A stretch of DNA of 64,000 bases from Oehlia diaphana (GCA_003833135.1 QZLH01000064.1:100774-164773), one strand, 5' to 3'; positions 1-12,723 are shown, numbered from the stretch's first letter. A program made the numbers and translations. Notes: generated by a model not told the origin, from the letters alone.

Positions 1-260
1 TATGCAGCCAAATAGGATCATGTTGTTTTTAACATACTGATATTTTTTAGATAAATTATTATTGCGTAAATATCTTTGATATTTTTGACGCATTACGTCA
101 TATAGATTATTGTCACATATTTCCTATGCTTTCCATATGGAACATGATCTTGGACGTCTGCATAATAACACAGTTATTAGGTAGGGGGGTTAAAATATCA
201 TCCGAACTGCTTCGCAGTTCGGTGATATTTCAATCCCCCTACCCAATAACTATTATTTAT
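1..260 (+). repeat. Dispersed hairpin-ended repeat, copy A (cut by window edge)
   Basis: This is the best-preserved plus-strand copy of a repeat found four times in the window (also about 4130-4450 plus, 50370-50650 minus and 50890-51135 minus). Shared blocks include GACGTCTGCATAATAACA, the GATCATG/CATGATC block near TATGCAGCC, and AACATACTGATATTTT. It ends in a long hairpin (about 168-258): AGTTATTAGGTAGGGGGG pairs with CCCCCTACCCAATAACT, and the centre is GAACTGCTTCGCAGTTC. The left end lies outside the window. No coding capacity is seen, so it is a non-autonomous or foldback element. Confidence 0.8.
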
Positions 261-1660
261 TATGTAATCCAAATATATATTAATAAAATGGTATATAATT
301 CAATATTTAAAAAAAATAATATATCTATATAAAATATTTTGTATTTTAATAACATTATAATAAAAATAAACTTTTTATTTTTATTATTATATATATTATT
401 TATTTTATTCATTAATTTTAATGTACATATTTGCAAATTAAATGGATAGTAAATAGTAATAGTTTGTTTTACAAATTTATTATTTAATAAAGTTACATAT
501 ATATTAAAAAATTAATTTAAAATAATGTATTATAAAAATTAAACACTTTTTATTATATTACTTATAGAGTTATAGTATTAGATATTTAAAAATAATATAT
601 AAATAAATTTTAAATAAAAAAAATTAAAATAAAATAATAAAGAAATTTAATATTTCTTATAGTAAGTATTTATTGAATTTATTTAATGATTCTTTTAGTA
701 CATTCTTCCAAATATTAGATGCATCATTTAATAATATATTTTTGTATTTAATTGAATAAGAATTATTTAAATATAACTCACCAATATCTTCATATCTTTT
801 GACTATATAATAAAATCCTTTAGCATGTTTTTATCTTCTGATAATAATTTTTCAATCCAACCATTGAATTCTGAATTATAGTTAAAGTTATTATAGTTAT
901 TTTAATACTTTATATTTTATAATATAAACTATAGAATTATTGAAATTATATTAAATTATATATATATAAATATGTCTATAAGTTAATATTTAATATAATT
1001 ATCATAAATAATACCAACAAGCTTTTATAGTTGTATTTAATATAATTTTTACTTTTAAGGTACTATACTTAGTAGTATGTTAAATAATAAAGAAGTCTAT
1101 ATTTTGGATGGTAGACTGGAAGTCCATTAGGCTACAGGAGAATAAATTAAATTTTTTGTACACTTTAGTAAATTTATCTATTGTATCCTAAACATGAATA
1201 AGGCATTAATAAGGCTACTTATTTCACATTTATTGTCCTTCGCTTCGCTCGGACAATATACTACTACGCACTAAAAAATTTGCGGTCACGGGTGTTTCTC
1301 TGCCATTCACGTAATATTCAGCCAATAAAATTGCAAATCACTTTTTAGTTTTTGTAGCATTAAAAATTTAACTGTTGCAGTCAATTTACCTTAAGATAAG
1401 GTATACATAGAATATGAGAAATTGATTTAAAAAGTACAACAAATTGTTGTATAATGAAATGGAATAGTTTATTTCAATATTGAAAAATTTATTCGAAAAT
1501 GGCCAACTTAAAATATAACACGATTAATGATTGATAATTTAAAAGAAATTTAAAATTATAAGGGTATGAACATTAAGAATAATTTTAACGATCGAAAAAT
1601 AAAGTCGTATTGAAAAAAAAAAACCGAACTATAAACTTTCTGCAAGGTACTTTTTCGAAA
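261..1660. other. AT-rich intergenic, no gene seen
   Basis: I see no supportable gene here. One short hairpin stands out at about 1238-1260, where TATTGTCC pairs with GGACAATA around a GC-rich loop (TTCGCTTCGCTC). Otherwise the stretch is low-complexity A/T sequence. Confidence 0.6.
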
Positions 1661-1680
1661 CTTAGTTTAAACTTTTAAGT

Positions 1681-1815
1681 GTAGATAAATAATAAGAAAC
1701 GATAATATAATAAACGAGAAATATGTAAACAATAAACGATAAATATAATAATAAACGATAAATAATAATAAACGATAAATAATAATAAACGATAAATATA
1801 ATAATAAATATATTA
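1681..1815. repeat. Minisatellite, AATAATAAACGATAA-type unit
   Basis: Imperfect tandem copies of a roughly 16-bp unit containing AATAAACGATAA are repeated about seven times, with small length changes. The open frame across it on the minus strand is a by-product of the repeat. Confidence 0.8.
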
Positions 1816-2013
1816 ATAATAAAATATAAAGTTAATAAAATAAAAGGAAATATAAATAGTAAATTCATAAAAGCATAGAAGATGTTGATTGTTTTAATAA
1901 TTAGTTTAAACGCATATGAGTGATATAGCGTAAAGAAATATATATGTCGATATATATCTTTTGTTCTTAGTAAGTTGGATACTTATAGAAACTTATATCA
2001 TATTTATAGGATG

Positions 2014-2385
2014 TTACCTACTACTTGAGTTAACTATTTGAGCAAGTTGAATGTAGTCATTTTTTTGAAATCTAGTGCTTCTCCTCCATAGTATGTTAGC
2101 AACTATCCTAATAACGTGATAATCTGATCCCTCATTATGATCTCTTGCCTCTTCCGAAACAATTATGACAAATAAATCGAAACCATTATAAGCTCTTCGA
2201 CGTGGACGTCGATTATTGTGAGCTAATAGAGTACGAATTCTCCTTATGTTATTCATAAAAGGGGGAAAGATACGGCCCATATTGATACTCGCAAGAAGAT
2301 TGCGAGCACGACGTCTTCTATTAGAAAGACTATCAATGGAAATGGAGGAGAGGTTGTTATTTGGAGAGTTGATTAGTCTACTCAT
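2014..2385 (-). CDS. Divergent HMG-box-like protein
   Basis: This intronless minus-strand ORF encodes about 123 residues if it starts at the ATG at 2385 (MSRLINSPNNN). An upstream in-frame ATG at 2496 would add a hydrophobic 37-residue leader that looks like non-coding sequence read through. The C-terminal 60 residues fit an HMG-box outline: a basic run (RRPRRRAYNGFDLF) where MATA-type boxes have RPPNSFILF, then a spacer, then NILW and NDYIQLAQIVN, matching the helix-2 tryptophan and the Y-x-x-L-A of helix 3. The N-terminal part is rich in Ser, Asn and Arg. It is clearly more diverged than the other three HMG boxes here, so it may be a fast-evolving paralogue or a chance match. Arg density and use of C/G codons exceed the surroundings, which supports real coding. 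Confidence 0.5.
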   Translation of the reverse strand: MSRLINSPNNNLSSISIDSLSNRRRRARNLLASINMGRIFPPFMNNIRRIRTLLAHNNRRPRRRAYNGFDLFVIIVSEEARDHNEGSDYHVIRIVANILWRRSTRFQKNDYIQLAQIVNSSSR

Positions 2386-2496
2386 GATTTGAAAGAAAAA
2401 GAGTTTACAAAGAGGAAGGAAAACTTTAAAAGGAAACAAGGAGAATTCAATATCGTAAAACGTCAACTCAAATGTAGAAGGTAACAAGTATTTCAA

Positions 2497-4129
2497 TAAA
2501 AAAAAAGAAAATAAAGATTTCTTTTTGTTTTTTTTTTCATTGTAAAAAAAGGATTATTTATAAGTAAACCATTGTTATAAGGACCGATCCTCAATTATTA
2601 AAATTAACTGTTACAAATAATTAATATAATGGCTATTATTAAAAGTTTATTTTAACAATCATTGTTTAAAAATTTCAAACTCTTGAGTTACCTAGGAAAT
2701 TAATTGCATGAAATGAATGGTTTTTAGGGAGTGGATTATGAAGTCCACCATTTGCATATTTGCATCAACTATGTTACGTTACGCGTTTAAAGTCTATTGT
2801 GTTTGGGAAAAAGATTAAAACGTGGGGAGCCCCGAATATCCGAATATTAAAAAGGCCCTTGTTCTAATAAAAGACAATTGTATTTTTGGTGATCAATTAA
2901 TTTAGTTGGTGTAATCAAGTAGATCAATCACCAAGCGGATTATAAAAAAATTATTTACACAATTTTTAAACAATGAAATGAACAAAGGTGTCACGATCAA
3001 AATAAGAAACAATTGAACGACATTCCCAAATCGTTATCTTAATTAGTTTCAGACAGGAACTCGCCAACAATGAACAATGAGCACACGAAATTTATTGTGA
3101 AACTTGAATCATTCCGATTCATAAGGATTGGTTCTCTAAATGTTGTATTAATTAAAATATTATCCTTTTAAAGAATTATGTTTCTGTATATTTCGGGAAT
3201 CGGGATATCTTATAATATTACGTTACCTTTATCTAAGGGGCTTGGGAATTCTACAATGTTATCGTGGATTTATGGAAATCACGAGAAAGATCTATTTTTT
3301 ATTTGTGTTGATTATGTGCATTATATATTGTGCGAAACCAATATTTTTTCGTCCAGATACCATTTCATCATTGTTTAACTTATTACAGGAGGGATCTTGT
3401 GTATTCCTAAATAAATGTTTATATATCATCTGATGGCTCGATCGACACCCTTATTAAAAATTACTTTTTTTAAAATTTTCGATAGAGAAAACAATGAATC
3501 ATTGAAATTCGAGATCGTCAGTTTAATTTTTATTGACAAATAAATATAATAGAATAAAAAATGGGTTAATATATATATATTACACTTTGATTTTCGCATA
3601 TGGATCATGACTAATTATGATTTGAAATTGAAACAACATCCAATATTTCACTGCATTAATTATAACACAAATGATCCATATTTTAATAAGAGGGTTTAAT
3701 TAATATACTAACTAAATTGGGTATTCACTAAACTAAATAAAAATGTTTATAAAATACTTTAAATATTATAGTGTAAATATGTTTTCAAAAGAAAATTTGG
3801 GTATCATTATTTTTATAATACAATATAAAAATTACAAGTGACTACTATAGGAATAGGAAAAATTATAATAATTTTGATTGATCATATCCATTTTAGTCAA
3901 AATTTTCGATTCAACTTGAATTAAAAGTTTTGTTTATTTGAAAACTGCTAAAAAGAAAATTATATTAAATAAAAGAATTAATTTAAGTAAAAAAATTATT
4001 ATAATTATATAATATACAAGTTAAAATAATATGCATAAATTAATTAAAATTAGATTTAATTTAATATTAATCATTTATTATTTAAAATATATGGACTTTT
4101 ATTTTATAAATCAGTTAAATGAAAGATAT
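2497..4129. other. Intergenic, no gene recognised
   Basis: A/T-rich sequence with short open frames only. None has family motifs or a splice structure that I could support. Confidence 0.5.
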
Positions 4130-4450
4130 TAGCTTTCAACTAATATTTTTATTCTTCTATCCAATAACTATTTATTGTTATACAGCTAAAATAAGATTAT
4201 ATTAATTTTAACATACTGATATTTTTAGATAAATTATTATTGCATAAATATTTTTGATATTTTTAATGTATTTTATCATTTGGATTAAATATTACATATA
4301 CTAATTTTTATAGGTAAATACCTATTTTTATATAAAATATAAATTTGAATATTTGCATAATAATACAATTATTAAGTAGAATATTAAATATCATTAAACT
4401 GCTTTGCAATTCAGTAATATTTCAATTCCTTTATTTAACAACTAATATTA
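4130..4450 (+). repeat. Dispersed hairpin repeat, copy B, transition-decayed
   Basis: This copy aligns with copy A over its whole length, but most differences are C-to-T or G-to-A. Examples are GCAGCC to ACAGCT, GGATCATG to AGATTATA, and GAACTGCTTCGCAGTTCGG to AAACTGCTTTGCAATTCAG. It also contains the TATCCAATAACTATTTA boundary that lies outside the window for copy A. The central hairpin is now weakened. Confidence 0.8.
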
Positions 4451-6980
4451 TTTATTAAATGTAAAAATATCAGTTTTTTACTATATTACCTATTAAATAA
4501 ATTTTACAGGAATTTTATAATTATAAATAGTATTATTTAAATATTAAAATAATATTATTTTAATATATATTTTGATATCACTATAATATTATTATTACTA
4601 TTAAAATAAATATTTTTAATATTATTTATATAATTATAATTTATACTATTAATTTTATTAGTTTAAATAATTTTATTAAACTAAAAATTGATTTAAATCT
4701 TTTTTTATATAATTAAATAAATTTAAAAATAATAATTATATTGTTATTTTTATTAACATTTATATACTTTATTTAAAAATAATAATAATATTCTTTTTTT
4801 TTTATTACAATAGAGTTTTAGATATTTAATATATTAATTATAATAAACTTATAAGTTATATTTTTAATAAAATAACACATTTTTTAAAAAGTTAAAAATT
4901 AGGAATATATAATTTAATTTTAATAAACTCTTTTATTTTATAAATAATTCTCATTAAATTTTACAATTTAAAAAAAATTATTAAAATTAATAACAATATT
5001 TGCAAAAATTAATATTTTTAAAATTTTAGTAAACTGAAAAAAATTATTATTTCTTTAAAAATATCTAAAATTTTATAATAATATAATAATTTGCAAAAAA
5101 TGTTATATTATTACAAAAAAAATAAAAAATATTTTTAACTTATCTTAATAAATAATATATAAATTAATAATTACTATTATTAAAAATTTAAATAATATTA
5201 TATTAGTTAAATATTACCAATTTATTATTTAAATCACCTTTTTTAATAGTTAATATAATTTTTTGGTTATTATTAAATTTTATTATAGGTAATTTTTAAT
5301 ATATTAATATCAATGATATTTTTAATTTTACTTAAAATTTACTTTAATACTAGTAAAATGATAACTATTATAATAGAACAGGACATCTTTAAAATAGATC
5401 ATAAGTTACACTTTTAGCAAATTAGCCCATTTTTTAAGAGTTCAAAAAATCATATTTTGTAAATATCTTGGCATTTAGTAGTCCAATTTTGGCAAACCTT
5501 TTTTAAAATTGTCAAGCTAAATGAAAGCTATAAAATAAAAAAAATGTTTATCAAAATTGAATTACTGGATGCTGAAATATTTATAAAAAACAATTTTTTG
5601 AATTTTAGTGTTTTTAGCTAAAAGTCAGTTATGACCTTTATATAAGATGTCCAGAATTCTGTTATAATAATATTCTGATTTTTTTGTATTTTTTTTATTT
5701 TTTTAATATAAAAATATTAATATATATAATTAAAATTAAATCGATATATATATATATTAATTTATAATATATTAAATATTAAATAATTATTATATTAATA
5801 TAAAAGTTTTCAATTTCAAATTTTAATAAAGCTCTGACCAGACATATTATAAATAAATAAAAAAAATATATAAAAGTTTTTAATAAATAATAATATCAAA
5901 TATAAAATTTATCTTAAATGATTTTATTTAATAAACATAACTTATATTTGTATGTTTAAAATATTTATTATTATATTACTATAATATAAATTACTTATTT
6001 ATTTATTAAAGTAGTATTGCTAAACATTATCTAAGTAAATATTACCTTTACTAGCATTAAAATGGCATTTTAAATGGAGTTATATTTATATTCTTAAACA
6101 CTTAAATTCTATCCTAAAGATAATAATTATTTAGATGATATAATGATATTTAGTAATTTTTTATTTATTATATTAATATAAATTTTAATATTTTTTAAAA
6201 TATAATTTTTTTTTATATAGAATAATAATATTAATCAAATAATAGATTTTTAAATATTTTTTATATAAAAATTCATTTATTTTCAAAATTATTTATTTAA
6301 TATAATAAATAAATAATTTATTTATATTGTATAATATATTGAATATAAAAAAAATCCTATCTATTTGTAATTAAACATGATTTGTCAGTAAAATATTTGT
6401 TTATATATATAGGGTTACATTACTTACCATTTAATATGAGCTATATAATTTTAAAAAATTATTACTATTATATTTCTTTTATTATAAAGATTCTAATAAT
6501 ATTTTTATCAAATTTGTATTTTTAGTTAACTTAAAATAAGATATATAGTTTTGAAAAATACTACTAAAATATATAATTCTATATATATTTTATATAAAAT
6601 ATATAGGATTTTTAAATAATACTTGCAAAATATTTAAATTTATAATGACTTTAAAAATACTTATTATGATTCAATTAGTTTACCAACAAAATACAATATG
6701 TAATCCATGTAACTACCACAACATCAGCCAATTAAACCCTAATATATGTCAAACGTTGATATTCCTATCCTGACGTTTACAAGCATTGGTATCTATTCTG
6801 TATCTACTGAAAAAATAAAGGTTTTAAATAAATTACTAATACCAAGACATGAAACATTTAATTTATTAACCAGTTTTTAATAATAAAAAAAATAATTCAA
6901 TTTAAAAATTTACAATATAGTTAAAATTTGTAAAAAATCAATAATAGTATAGTAAATTTTTTTTAAATGCATATATTATA
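4451..6980. other. Extremely AT-rich decayed stretch
   Basis: Very AT-rich sequence with many stops in all frames and no recognisable gene. It is compatible with very old transposons that have lost nearly all C and G. A slightly GC-richer patch at about 6660-6810 shows no motif. Confidence 0.5.
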
Positions 6981-7298
6981 TACTTTTTCTCTAAATGCAC
7001 CCTTTTACTCAGTCTTAAGTATATAGAGATCATATAAAATTTTCTTCTCTAAATGCACTTCCTTTCTAAATGCATATTTTTTCAAATCTTTATTACCCAG
7101 AAAATAGTTTTTGCATAAATTTGTACCAAATGGGCTCATCCATTTATAATTGGCTCTAGATTGGCTTAAATTTGAATTATTTTTTGCATAAATTTGAGCT
7201 AATTTTGAGCCAATGAGCCCGTTTGGTATAAATTTATACAAAAACTATTTACTGGAAATTATAGTCCCAAGGGGATGCATTTAGAAAGAGTTGACTAT
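6981..7298. mobile_element. MITE of the CTCTATAAATGCACC-end family, degraded
   Basis: The right end (GATGCATTTAGAAAGAG then TTGACTATAA) and left end (TTTTCTCTAAATGCACCC) match the ends of the elements at 27043-28323 and 49277-49509. An internal inverted repeat is well kept: AAATAGTTTTTGCATAAATT near 7107 pairs with the complement near 7220-7247, and GGGCTCAT pairs with ATGAGCCC. It has no coding capacity and is probably a non-autonomous Tc1/mariner-type element. The left end has lost the CAGTCAA start. Confidence 0.65.
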
Positions 7299-10200
7299 AA
7301 TTTATAAAATATGAAAATTTGTTAATATCTATATTTTTTAGTAAGTATACTACTTTACAATAAAATTAATAAAATTATATAAATATACATCTATTTTCTA
7401 AGTATTAATTCAATTAAATAAAAATAAATTACCAATTCCACTAAATAATCTATAATTTGTTAAGACAATTTTAATTTTTCAAAATGCTAAATAATTCTTG
7501 TATATTTAATTAAATTCACAAATATTTTTAAATTAATAAGCAGGTAATTAATTTCAAACCTTTTAACAATTTTCCAGAATTTTATATTTACATGTAAATA
7601 TTTTTATTTTGGTTAACTGATACTAATTTTTAGGGTAAGTTATTTTTTTGGTAAAAATTCAAGTGATCGTCATGTTGTTATAAATATAAAAGTGAGAGAG
7701 ACAATAATTTTGGATTGTTCTGTTATATCTTTCGGCTGTATGAGATAATCAAATATGGTTAAATGAAAAATGAATGAATTAAATTGTCTAATTCTTCGTT
7801 TAAAGTAAATCTTTTGAAAATATTTCTTCGCCATTTGTTACTTTAAACTTTGAATGCAACATGATAACGATAATCCATCATCTCACTGTGTTACTCTGTA
7901 TGGTTTTGAGTTATGCGTGTTTTTTTTGATTCAAAATTTCTTTATTTAGATAGATAGATACTTTTTGCGGTATATTAATTGTAAACCCAAAACAAGACCT
8001 ATGTTTTTATGAGAGTTCACGCGACCCATTCTGAATTGCTACTTTATAAATTTTATACATTTGATGATATCATTGAAATAAAAAAATAAAATAAAATGTA
8101 ATGTTTATTATATTATTTTTGTTTGACAATATTACTTTAATGCGATATTGTAAATTGTCACACCATTCATCCCGAGAAATTTTCATGGCGCAAATTTTTA
8201 ATTTCAATTGGCTAATTTTCGTATTACTTTTTTGATTTGAAACTGTGCAGCTATACAAAACTTCATTACGTCAATTTTTATGTTTTTTTAAAAGAAAAGA
8301 AAAGAAAAAGGAAAATTAAACAGATCCTATAAAATCCGATTTTGTCAATAAAATAAATTGATTGTTTTGTTGTAAAAATAAAATTTTATCATTTAAAATT
8401 ATTTTGAACTCTAATTAATAATTAAAAAAAAAAATATTTAGAAATGTGTATTACCTAACTCCATCGACATAACGAGTGAACTCCTTAATCCTTATGAAAT
8501 AAAAATCAGCCTTATTCAATAATCTTATCATAACGCGTCACATTTCAAGTTTCGATTTCTTATTTGAAATTGGTTATAATTAAAAATATTCGATTGTTGT
8601 CATAATACTTTAAAAAACGGGACGGATCGGAATGAATGCATGTTTGTATGTGTAAAAGTAAATTATGAAATCCTTTCTTTTGAAAATATTTATTTAGTAT
8701 TCGATAACATTCGGCTAAATTTTCCGAATTATTTGAACTTTTCGAATGAAATTTCCCATTAAGGTAATTTTCCAAAGATTAAGGGACAATCTATTAAAGA
8801 GGATTTATTACATATTATATATTACTTTAGATAATGATAATATAGGAAATTAAATAATGAATAGTTAGACGTCAGGTTTAGTGACACAGTTGAGTTTATA
8901 AACAATCTTTCGTAAAATTGAAGTATTCAAATTCCACAATTCCGCATACATTCAGTAATATTTAATAATTGTATTACATTACTAATGATAATTATAAATG
9001 AATTCCCTATTATGCGAAGTTTTAGAAATTGAAGAATGGTATTATTGTAATTTTATTTATAAAAAGGTCAGGTTATGGAGAGTTTTTTTTTTTTTTTAAA
9101 CAAAAATTATTACGATACGTTACAAATTTGAAAGTAAGAGATCCTTAGTTGAGACGTTATTTTCTTTAGAATTTTTAGAATTTTAGTTTCTAATTAATAA
9201 TTAACAAAAATACATTCATCTTTTAGGACCAGACTTGGCAAATTCCAAAACTAATCATGTGACGTTGTTTTGGCGTCATGGCGCAGCTTCGGAACTTTGT
9301 AATCTTGGTTTGTCATTCGATATTTTCGATATTTAATACTGAATTTACAAAAAAATTAGATGGCGTTTATAGTGTTTTATCGATAAAAAGGAAGTCAAGT
9401 CAAAAAGGAATTCATAACAAAAAAAAAAAAAAAAAATTCATAAGAAAGAATTAATACATTCATACAATATCTTTCGTTCATGCATGCGTACTTTTTTTTT
9501 TTACTACGCCAAAACTAAAATAATTACCTATGCATGCAACTATTATTAACCATGTACTATGCATAAGTTCATGTTATGGTCAAATAATAATAATAATAAA
9601 TTATAATTTATATTATATTAACGCCATCAGGTTCTTTTTTAACAAAGTATTTTGGAAATTTATTTGGTAACTTGAATGTAATATGTTTCCGCAAGAGGTA
9701 ATTTAATAATGAATTTTTTGTACATCCAAATAATAGATTGAAAAAGGAAATTTTAATTGAGATGATAAAAATATTTATTAACGAATTCATAATATAAACA
9801 TTCTTTAGACGTAAATCTACAAATAGAGATTTAATATTTATTTATCGAAAAACTTTATTCTTATATTTTTGGTAAAAATATTTTTCATTTGTGTGTTATG
9901 TTACATAAGAATTTTTAATTCTCATTTTTTTGATCAAAAAAAAAAAAATCTCGTGTAATACGAAATCATAACGTCCCCAAAAAATATTGAAACATTAAAA
10001 TTTTTATTGATTTTTATTGCTTAATAATCTCTTCTAACTTTTTTAACAGTTAACTTTTTTCCGGACCGAATTTTAACAAACCTTCGAAAAAATAAATTCT
10101 TTAATCAATATAATTGAAATTGAAATTGAATTCATTCAATTATTTATTTATGTTTTGACCGTCAACTGACTTTTTGAGTAGTACAATGATACCATCCAAA

Positions 10201-11124
10201 GATTATGTCTCCATAATGGTTAAAAATTTTATGGAATCTCCTTACATAAAATCATTGATAATCCTGCTTAAAAAAAAAAATTAGATAAAAAGGTTCATTG
10301 TATTTACAAAAATATGGTTGATTGTTTTTAAAGAATTCTCTTTTGGCATTAAATACATTCAACGAAGATAAGGTGGACATTCATTCATTCATAAAATATC
10401 CTCCATCCATTATTAAATTTATTTTCAAATGAATTTAAATGAATATAATGATATATCTAAATACGTTAAATGAATTCAGGTTTGAATTTTATTTATTTAT
10501 TTTTTTTTGCTTTCATTTCTTTCCTTTTTTTTCTTTATATTGTAACCTATAATTTCATTTCATAATTTTATTTTTATTTTTAACTGGTTAATATAGGTTT
10601 ACGAAATACTTGAATTTTTTTTTTTTTGAACATCTCTATCGTACCTCACAACGTTGAAAAAAATCTGGTTGGATGATTAATGTTACAATCATTTTTTTTT
10701 TACACATCATAACAAACACATATAAGCTTATAAATTATGTAAAAAAATAATGTATGTGCTATTTTATAAAATTAATAGCATGTACATTAATTATATTTTA
10801 ATCTTAAAAAAACAAGAAATCTTAATTTTTTATTATAATCTTAAATTTAGCATACATTTAAGAAATCGAATGACCTCTAGCGAAAAAACGAAACGAATAA
10901 AATATATAAAATATTTTTTTTTTTTGTTTTTTTTTTTAAAAAAAAAAAATATCTAGGTAGGTTAGTAGTAGGAATCTAACTAGATATTTTTTTTTTTTTA
11001 TATATATATAAATAAGATAAATAATATAAATATGAATTTTGAAACTAATTGAATAAAATAAAAATAAATAAAAACGATTTTTATAAAGAAAAAAAAAAAA
11101 GCGAAAAATTTATAAAAAATGAAA

Positions 11125-11180
<56 letters not shown>
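7299..11180. other. Intergenic, no gene recognised
   Basis: A/T-rich with frequent poly(T)/poly(A) runs. Short open frames (for example minus strand 8560-8775) have no recognisable motif or splice context. Confidence 0.5.
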
Positions 11181-11544
11181 NNNNNNNNNNNNNNNNNNNN
11201 NNNNNNNNNNNNNNNNNNNNNNNNNNNNNNNNNNNNNNNNNNNNNNNNNNNNNNNNNNNNNNNNNNNNNNNNNNNNNNNNNNNNNNNNNNNNNNNNNNNN
11301 NNNNNNNNNNNNNNNNNNNNNNNNNNNNNNNNNNNNNNNNNNNNNNNNNNNNNNNNNNNNNNNNNNNNNNNNNNNNNNNNNNNNNNNNNNNNNNNNNNNN
11401 NNNNNNNNNNNNNNNNNNNNNNNNNNNNNNNNNNNNNNNNNNNNNNNNNNNNNNNNNNNNNNNNNNNNNNNNNNNNNNNNNNNNNNNNNNNNNNNNNNNN
11501 NNNNNNNNNNNNNNNNNNNNNNNNNNNNNNNNNNNNNNNNNNNN
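11181..11544. other. Assembly gap (364 N)
   Basis: Run of N preceded directly by a T-run/A-run hairpin and followed by the first visible copy of a 176-bp tandem unit. Frames reported across it are not real. Confidence 0.99.
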
Positions 11545-11604
11545 AGGAGAGGTCATTCTCATTCTTAATTAATTGACCTTAATGTTTATAATAAATTTGC
11601 ATAA

Positions 11605-11651
<47 letters not shown>

Positions 11652-11664
11652 AAAAAAAAAAAAA

Positions 11665-11722
<58 letters not shown>

Positions 11723-11790
11723 GGAGAGGTCATTCTCATTCTTAATTAATTGACCTTAATGTTTATAATAAATTTGCATAATTTTTTTTT
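11545..11790. repeat. Tandem 176-bp unit next to gap
   Basis: A block of about 65 bp starting AGGAGAGGTCATTCTCATTC appears at 11545 and again at 11721. Each copy is followed by T-runs and A-runs, so the period is about 176 bp. The adjoining gap length is about twice this period, so more copies may be hidden in it. Confidence 0.85.
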
Positions 11791-11978
11791 TTTTTGATAA
11801 AAAAAAAATCGAAATAAAAAAAAATCGAAATAAAAAAAAAATCGAAATAAAAAATCGAAAAATAACCCCGATTGGGTAAATAAACAAATGATTGAACTTT
11901 GTTCAATCTTAAAAAGGTAATTTTAATGAAAATCCTGGTGACGAAAAAAGTGAGAAAAAAAACGAAAAATTAGAAAAA

Positions 11979-12617
11979 TTAGAAAAATTCGTAAAATTCA
12001 TTAATGAAAGTATTGTTGTAAATATTAAAATAATGTGGATGCAAGGATTGACTAGGAGCCGTAAAAGTGTATTCGGCCAAAACAGAGTAATCAGCTCCCA
12101 AATATTGGTCATTAATGGTAGTCATAGGTTGATTAAAATTTTGTGGAGTCAAAATATTAGTCTGTGGGATCGTTTCCTCGGAGACTACTTTCACAGGTTT
12201 TGATTTTTTAAATTTCCTTCCCGCTTTGAAAATATGCGCTTGTCTGTTCGGACTATATCTGTATTCGGGATAATTTAGCTCGTGAAAATATTTGATCGTT
12301 TCGGACTTTTGCTTAAAAATGAGTCTCGTATCAATGGGAAGGTTTACCCAAAGACAGGATGAAACCTTTCCCAAATACGCTTGGCTAGATTTTAAAACTA
12401 TTTGTTCATTGTCGTATTCAAAGGTCAATCCGTGTCTTTTTGCGTAATCAGAAACGTATTGTCTAAACAATATAAACGAATTAGGAGGTCGTGGAATTTT
12501 TCCATTCTTTTTACGTGGAGTACGTAAAGGAAGGTTGGTGTCCTTTAATGATTTATAAAAATCGGGACCATATTGATTTAGGAATCCGTTTACGAAATGA
12601 GTTTCTCTTGCGAACAT
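11979..12617 (-). CDS. MATA-type HMG-box transcription factor (212 aa)
   Basis: Intronless ORF of 212 residues on the minus strand, starting at the only sensible ATG (12617), which is preceded in gene orientation by TATAAAA and a poly(A)-like tract. The HMG box spans about residues 41-121. It opens with IPRPPNSFILFRQY, the conserved start of mating-type-A HMG boxes, and closes with the family's C-terminal signature YPEYRYSPNR. The middle is divergent: a longer linker (TFEYDNEQIVLKSSQAYLG) and SSCLW in place of the usual KIW motif. A basic run (AGRKFKKSKP) after the box may act in nuclear import or DNA contact. The family binds DNA in the minor groove as a sequence-specific regulator, and the target is unknown. 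The box is diverged but has no internal stop, so it is probably a functional paralogue. Confidence 0.85.
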   Translation of the reverse strand: MFARETHFVNGFLNQYGPDFYKSLKDTNLPLRTPRKKNGKIPRPPNSFILFRQYVSDYAKRHGLTFEYDNEQIVLKSSQAYLGKVSSCLWVNLPIDTRLIFKQKSETIKYFHELNYPEYRYSPNRQAHIFKAGRKFKKSKPVKVVSEETIPQTNILTPQNFNQPMTTINDQYLGADYSVLAEYTFTAPSQSLHPHYFNIYNNTFINEFYEFF

Positions 12618-12659
12618 ATCGTAAATTTTTTTTTTTTTTTTTTTATAAATAGAGGAAAG

Positions 12660-12723
<64 letters not shown>

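Noticed and set aside
1662..1868. Hydrophobic minus-strand frame
   Set aside because: Translation of the AATAATAAACGATAA minisatellite.
8560..8775. 71-codon minus-strand frame
   Set aside because: No motif, no promoter or splice context, and A/T-driven composition; open frames of this size are expected by chance here.
11049..11576. Open frames on both strands across the N gap
   Set aside because: Made of N and homopolymers (poly-Lys/poly-Phe); not real coding.
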